Shown piece by piece: positions 60,896 through 64,000 of a stretch of 64,000 nucleotides of DNA. The first letter of the stretch is position 1. Each line of letters begins with the position of its first letter. Source of the DNA: a bacterium (GTDB lineage Bacteria > Gemmatimonadota > Glassbacteria > GWA2-58-10); assembly GCA_021372515.1 (NCBI GenBank), contig JAJFUG010000045.1, positions 18,401-82,400 on the forward strand. Direction: 5' to 3'. Below the pieces are notes generated by a model. It did not search any database. It worked only from the letters and a program-made list of their open reading frames with translations, and had not been told where the DNA came from. The position numbers and the translations under genes are program-made.

Positions 60896-62674
60896 CTACC
60901 AGTCTATCTCGTTCAGCGCGCGGTCGATCTCCTCGCGGAACTGGAACTGGGGTTCCTGCCGCTGCGGGACCTCGTCCTTCTCGAACCAGGGCCGCTCCAG
61001 GATCGGCACATGCGCGCCCGGCGGGTCGAGGGCCACCACCGTGTCGCCGCGCCAGCGGACCTTGTACTCGCGGCCGTCCAGCTTCTCGACGCGGGTCTCG
61101 GTGCTCTGCGGGTATTCCAGGCTCAGGCGCTGGCCGGTTTTAGCCCCTGAGAACTGTACATAGGTTCCGTTCCAGACAGGTTCCACCTCGCGGCCGTCCA
61201 CCCGGCAGCGCACCGCGGCGCGGTCCACCCAACCGGGGGCGCGCAGCAGCACCACGGCATCCCGGTAGAGCACGGCCTCGACTTTGCCTTGGTACGGAAG
61301 GCTGCTCTCCACCCGGCAGGCGGCGGTCTCCTTGTTGAGGGCCAGATTCACCCGCACCGTGTCGCCGCTGACCGTCACGATCCGGCGCCAGGCCAGGAAC
61401 AGGCCCCAGGCCCCGTGCGGGGCGCAGCAGTTCTGGATCGCGTTTTTGACCCGCGCGTGGTCGTCAACGAGGTCGTTGGGCGCGCCCCAGCCCACAAAGC
61501 AGCCGCGCACCCGCGAGGGGACATCCGTCCAGGAGGAGGCCACGTTGTCCGGGCAGGGCGAGCAGGCGTGCATCCAGCCGGTGTCTATCATCTGCCCGGC
61601 GGTGAAATAGTTGCGCAGATAGCGCTCGGCACGGTCCCAGTATTCCGGGTACCCGGCCCCGGCCAGCAACAGGTAGCACTGGAGCATGTCAACCACGGCG
61701 CAGGTCTCGCAGGAGTTGGTGTCCTCGGGCTTCATCCATTCACGCCCCTCCATCTCCATCACCCAGCCGAAACGGCTGGCCAGGTGCTCCGAGGCGTAGT
61801 CCACCATCCGGCGCGCCCAGAGAATGTGCTCCGGGTCGCCCCCGGCCAGGGCTTCGCGGATCACCCCGGCCACGGCGAACAGCGCCCCGTGGACATTGGC
61901 GATGCCGAGTTTCTTTTTCCCGCTCAGCGAAGTGTGCTGGTAGTCGACAATGAAATTGGCCAGACCCGCGGCCAACGCGCGGGCGCGCTCGCTGCCGGTC
62001 ACCTGCCAGTACTTGACCAGCGGGGTGATCCAGCCGCCGGAGTTCTGGCTCACCCGCGGCGGGCGCGATGGGTCGACCACATGGCCCGGGTAGTAGGCCT
62101 CGTTCTCGAACCAGACATACTTGCCCTGGCGCACGGCCAGCTTCTCCAGGCCGTCCAGCATGGCCTCCAGACGGTCTTTCACCTCCGGCTCACCGTACAG
62201 CATGTACAGGCTCAGAAGGCCCATGAACACGCTGCGGTTGTCCCAGAGGTTCACCTCGGCGCGGCCCTCGCCGCGCATGAACGGGCTGTAGGCCGGGCGG
62301 GAGGATAGGCCGTACTCGGGTGAGATCGAGTGGTAGATAAGTTTCTGGTAAGCGCGCTGGGCCTCGAGACCCTCCAGGCTGCCGGTGATCTGGCGCGCGG
62401 CGATCAGGCCGTAGAGGTTGCGGCCCGGGTTCTCGGAATAGTCCCAGTGGTTGTGGCGCAGCTCGGTGCAGTCCGGCCCGATGAAGGTCCAGAAATAGGG
62501 CAGCATGCCCTGGGCCGAATCGGGTGCGCGGGTGAGGAAATTGATCGAGGCGGCGGCGTGCTCGCGCAGGTCGAGTGTGGCCGGCACGGAGCGGGTGGTC
62601 CAGGCTGTCTGGGCCGATACCGTGGCCGTGAACACCAGAAGGCTCAGCACACTCCAGCTCAGGCGAATTTTCAT
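60896..62674 (-). CDS. Secreted GH127/DUF1680-like glycoside hydrolase
   Basis: A 592-residue protein with a signal peptide (KIRLSWSVLSLLVFTATVSAQ). An alpha/alpha-barrel (about residues 40-430) contains HNHWDYSENPGRNLYGLIAA, EDTNSCETCAVVDMLQCYLL and IQNCCAPHGAWGLFLAW. A beta-sandwich follows (about 440-590). In GH127 beta-L-arabinofuranosidases a Glu/three-Cys zinc site with a CC pair supplies the nucleophile; ETC and CC here fit. Specificity is inferred. GGGAGGCCGG precedes ATG 62674. The downstream methyltransferase gene is 54 bp away. Confidence 0.75.
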   Translation of the reverse strand: MKIRLSWSVLSLLVFTATVSAQTAWTTRSVPATLDLREHAAASINFLTRAPDSAQGMLPYFWTFIGPDCTELRHNHWDYSENPGRNLYGLIAARQITGSLEGLEAQRAYQKLIYHSISPEYGLSSRPAYSPFMRGEGRAEVNLWDNRSVFMGLLSLYMLYGEPEVKDRLEAMLDGLEKLAVRQGKYVWFENEAYYPGHVVDPSRPPRVSQNSGGWITPLVKYWQVTGSERARALAAGLANFIVDYQHTSLSGKKKLGIANVHGALFAVAGVIREALAGGDPEHILWARRMVDYASEHLASRFGWVMEMEGREWMKPEDTNSCETCAVVDMLQCYLLLAGAGYPEYWDRAERYLRNYFTAGQMIDTGWMHACSPCPDNVASSWTDVPSRVRGCFVGWGAPNDLVDDHARVKNAIQNCCAPHGAWGLFLAWRRIVTVSGDTVRVNLALNKETAACRVESSLPYQGKVEAVLYRDAVVLLRAPGWVDRAAVRCRVDGREVEPVWNGTYVQFSGAKTGQRLSLEYPQSTETRVEKLDGREYKVRWRGDTVVALDPPGAHVPILERPWFEKDEVPQRQEPQFQFREEIDRALNEIDW

Positions 62675-62715
62675 CCGGCCTCCCTCGTGGAGTTGGCAAT
62701 GTACATTCGTATCAG

Positions 62716-62769
62716 CGTAGAGGCGGACCCCTGTGTCCGCCCGGGCGCACACGCGAGTGCGACCCTACA
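62716..62769 (-). repeat. Palindromic intergenic element, copy 3 (inverted)
   Basis: A 54-bp copy on the minus strand relative to copies 1 and 2. Read on the minus strand it starts TGTAGGGTCGCAC and ends GGGTCCGCCTCTACG. The two inner hairpins are kept; one outer arm has decayed (GTAGAGG). It lies between the GH127-like gene and the sugar-binding protein gene. Confidence 0.85.
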
Positions 62770-62803
62770 TTGACAAAAAGCCCAACGACCGCAGAGGCAT
62801 CTC

Positions 62804-63790
62804 TCACTGATTTCCCAGCCACTCGCCGCCCTGATCCACGTTCTCCGGGGTGAACACGCGGCTGCGCAGGGTGATCTCCTTGGGCACGCTCTCGCCGCTC
62901 AGGATTTTCAGGGCGTTGTCTATCGCCTCCTGCCCGCCGGTGGGGTACTCGAAGCTGGCAGCAAGCACGCCCTGTTTCACATAGACCTGGCCCTCCTGCG
63001 GAAGGCCGTCGATACCCACGAACAGCATCTGGCTCTCGCGTCCAGCGGCCTTGGCGGCCAGGTAGGCCCCGTGCGCGCCCGGATCGTTGTGGGCGTAGAC
63101 CAGGTCGATCTTGTCGAAACGGGCCAAGGCGCTCTCCATCTCCTGGCGCGCGTTGGGCTCCAGCCATTTCATGTCCGCCTCGAAGATCACCTCCAGGGCC
63201 GAGCCTCGGATACCCTCGACAAAGCCGCTGTGACGGTCCTGGCCGGGAGTGGAGGTCATCAGGCCCTTGAGCTCCACCACCTTGCCCTTGCCACCCAGTT
63301 TAGTCACGATCCACTGGCCGGCCGCCTTGCCGATCATCTTGTTGTCCGCCCCGATGAAACAGGTGTAGTCCTCACCCAGGACGCGGCGGTCGAGCACGAT
63401 CACCGGGATGCCTTTCTTGTAGGCGTCCGCCACCGGCTCGGTCAGGGGCGCGGCCTCCTTGGGCGAGATGATGATCAGGTTCACCCCCGTGCGCACGAAC
63501 TCCTCCACGTGGGACCTCTGGCGCAGGTTGTCGTTCTGGGCGTCCTTGAAGATCACCTCCACCTCGGGGTGCGCCTCGGCGGCCTTCCGGATGTCGGCGT
63601 TCATCTGCACGCGCCAGGGCTCACCCAGGTTGCACTGGCTCATCCCGATAATCCATTTGGCCTTGCCGGATTGCGCGGCCGAGCCCTCGGATGCGGATTC
63701 GGTCTTGGCGCCGCCGCCGCAGGCCAGGGCGGCCAGGGCGAGGGCAAGGGCGGCAAAGAGCAGGGCGCGGTTCGGACGGTTGTTCTGCAT
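62804..63790 (-). CDS. Sugar ABC transporter substrate-binding lipoprotein (ribose/galactofuranose type)
   Basis: A 328-residue periplasmic binding protein. The signal peptide ends in lipobox LAALAC, so it should be a lipoprotein. The type I fold is clear: WIIGMSQCNLGEPWRVQMNADIRKAAEA, LIIISPKEAAPLTEPVADAYKKGIPVIVLDRRV, YAHNDPGAHGAYLAAKAAG, LFVGIDGLPQEG. The opening GMSQ...GEPWR resembles YtfQ, which binds galactofuranose. GGGAGAG precedes the ATG. It follows the permease gene on the same strand. Confidence 0.9.
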   Translation of the reverse strand: MQNNRPNRALLFAALALALAALACGGGAKTESASEGSAAQSGKAKWIIGMSQCNLGEPWRVQMNADIRKAAEAHPEVEVIFKDAQNDNLRQRSHVEEFVRTGVNLIIISPKEAAPLTEPVADAYKKGIPVIVLDRRVLGEDYTCFIGADNKMIGKAAGQWIVTKLGGKGKVVELKGLMTSTPGQDRHSGFVEGIRGSALEVIFEADMKWLEPNARQEMESALARFDKIDLVYAHNDPGAHGAYLAAKAAGRESQMLFVGIDGLPQEGQVYVKQGVLAASFEYPTGGQEAIDNALKILSGESVPKEITLRSRVFTPENVDQGGEWLGNQ

Positions 63791-63825
63791 GGCTGTGGCT
63801 CTCCCGGTAAGTGGAGGACGGATGG

Positions 63826-64000
63826 TCAGGCCTGCCGTTTCTGGAACAGGACCGCCACTATTATTATCAGGCCGGTCAGCATCAGGCGGCTCTCCTCGCC
63901 CACCGCGTTGATGCTCAGTATTTTTTCGAGGTAGCCGATAGTCAGGATGCCCAGCAGGGTGAGGCCCACTCCGCCGCGGCCGCCGCGCAGGCTGGTCCCG
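63826..64000 (-). CDS. Sugar ABC transporter permease, C-terminal fragment (RbsC/YtfT type)
   Basis: Only the last 57 residues are in the window; the gene continues beyond base 64000. The frame ending at 63826 reads GTSLRGGRGGVGLTLLGILT, then LEKILSINAVGEE and LTGLIIIVAVLFQKRQA. The GG.G....T..G segment and final membrane helix are the usual end of RbsC-family permeases. It lies 35 bp before the binding-protein gene, so the two are one transport operon. Confidence 0.75.
   Translation of the reverse strand, partial: GTSLRGGRGGVGLTLLGILTIGYLEKILSINAVGEESRLMLTGLIIIVAVLFQKRQA

Overview
The window is a GC-rich bacterial chromosome segment (by eye about 65% GC in most genes) with one clearly AT-rich gene near 20.5-22.1 kb. 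It reads as one species' backbone: a division/cell-wall (dcw) cluster, a phoH-pgpH-ybeY-recO housekeeping block, a hisS-aspS pair, a dTDP-rhamnose operon, a large signalling island and a sugar-catabolism region. The cell is diderm: it has a periplasmic-type M23 peptidase, a predicted outer-membrane barrel and a lipoprotein sugar binder. A BshB1-like deacetylase, DUF4416, the DUF21/CBS proteins and the GH172/GH127-type proteins suit an uncultured FCB-type lineage (for example the Gemmatimonadota/Glassbacteria/Latescibacterota neighbourhood). That placement is inference only. No rRNA, tRNA, CRISPR array, transposase or prophage was seen.

Layout. 1-2.4 kb: tail of an HD-GYP protein, a zinc-ribbon protein, a BshB1-like deacetylase and an alpha/beta hydrolase. 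2.5-3.5 kb: ECF sigma factor with a small anti-sigma-like partner. 3.8-18.3 kb: dcw cluster in the order mraZ-rsmH-ftsL-ftsI-(unknown)-murF-murD-ftsW-murC-murB-ftsQ-ftsA-ftsZ. The usual murE, mraY and murG are absent, and an uncharacterised membrane-anchored coiled-coil gene sits in the murE slot. DUF4416 and an M23 peptidase follow. 20.5-22.0 kb: AT-rich DUF2939-SUMF1 fusion gene, probably acquired. 22.2-31.5 kb, minus strand: phoH, pgpH-like 7TM-HD, ybeY, two CNNM/CorC proteins, mgtE, recO and an SH3 membrane protein. 31.7-34.9 kb: hisS-aspS. 35.1-38.7 kb: rfbA-rfbC-rfbB-rfbD-vanZ-like.

39.9-55.7 kb is a minus-strand signalling island. It holds a 1709-residue multi-PAS/GAF histidine kinase, its sigma-54 response regulator (GAFSGA instead of GAFTGA), a GAF/HD-GYP response regulator, CheW, two related chemoreceptors flanking a beta-barrel gene, and a protein joining two MshEN-like repeats to a CheX-like region. 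The parts suggest c-di-GMP signalling coupled to chemosensing. 56.0-64.0 kb holds a secreted GH172-type protein, a fucose-isomerase-fold enzyme, two methyltransferases, a secreted GH127-like protein and a ribose/galactofuranose-type ABC transporter. This looks like capture and breakdown of furanose sugars.

A 54-bp palindromic intergenic element that can fold into a three-way junction occurs three times (611, 35002, 62716). A diverged relative lies at 59111. A three-unit, 10-bp-period repeat just downstream of the mraZ promoter is a good candidate MraZ operator.
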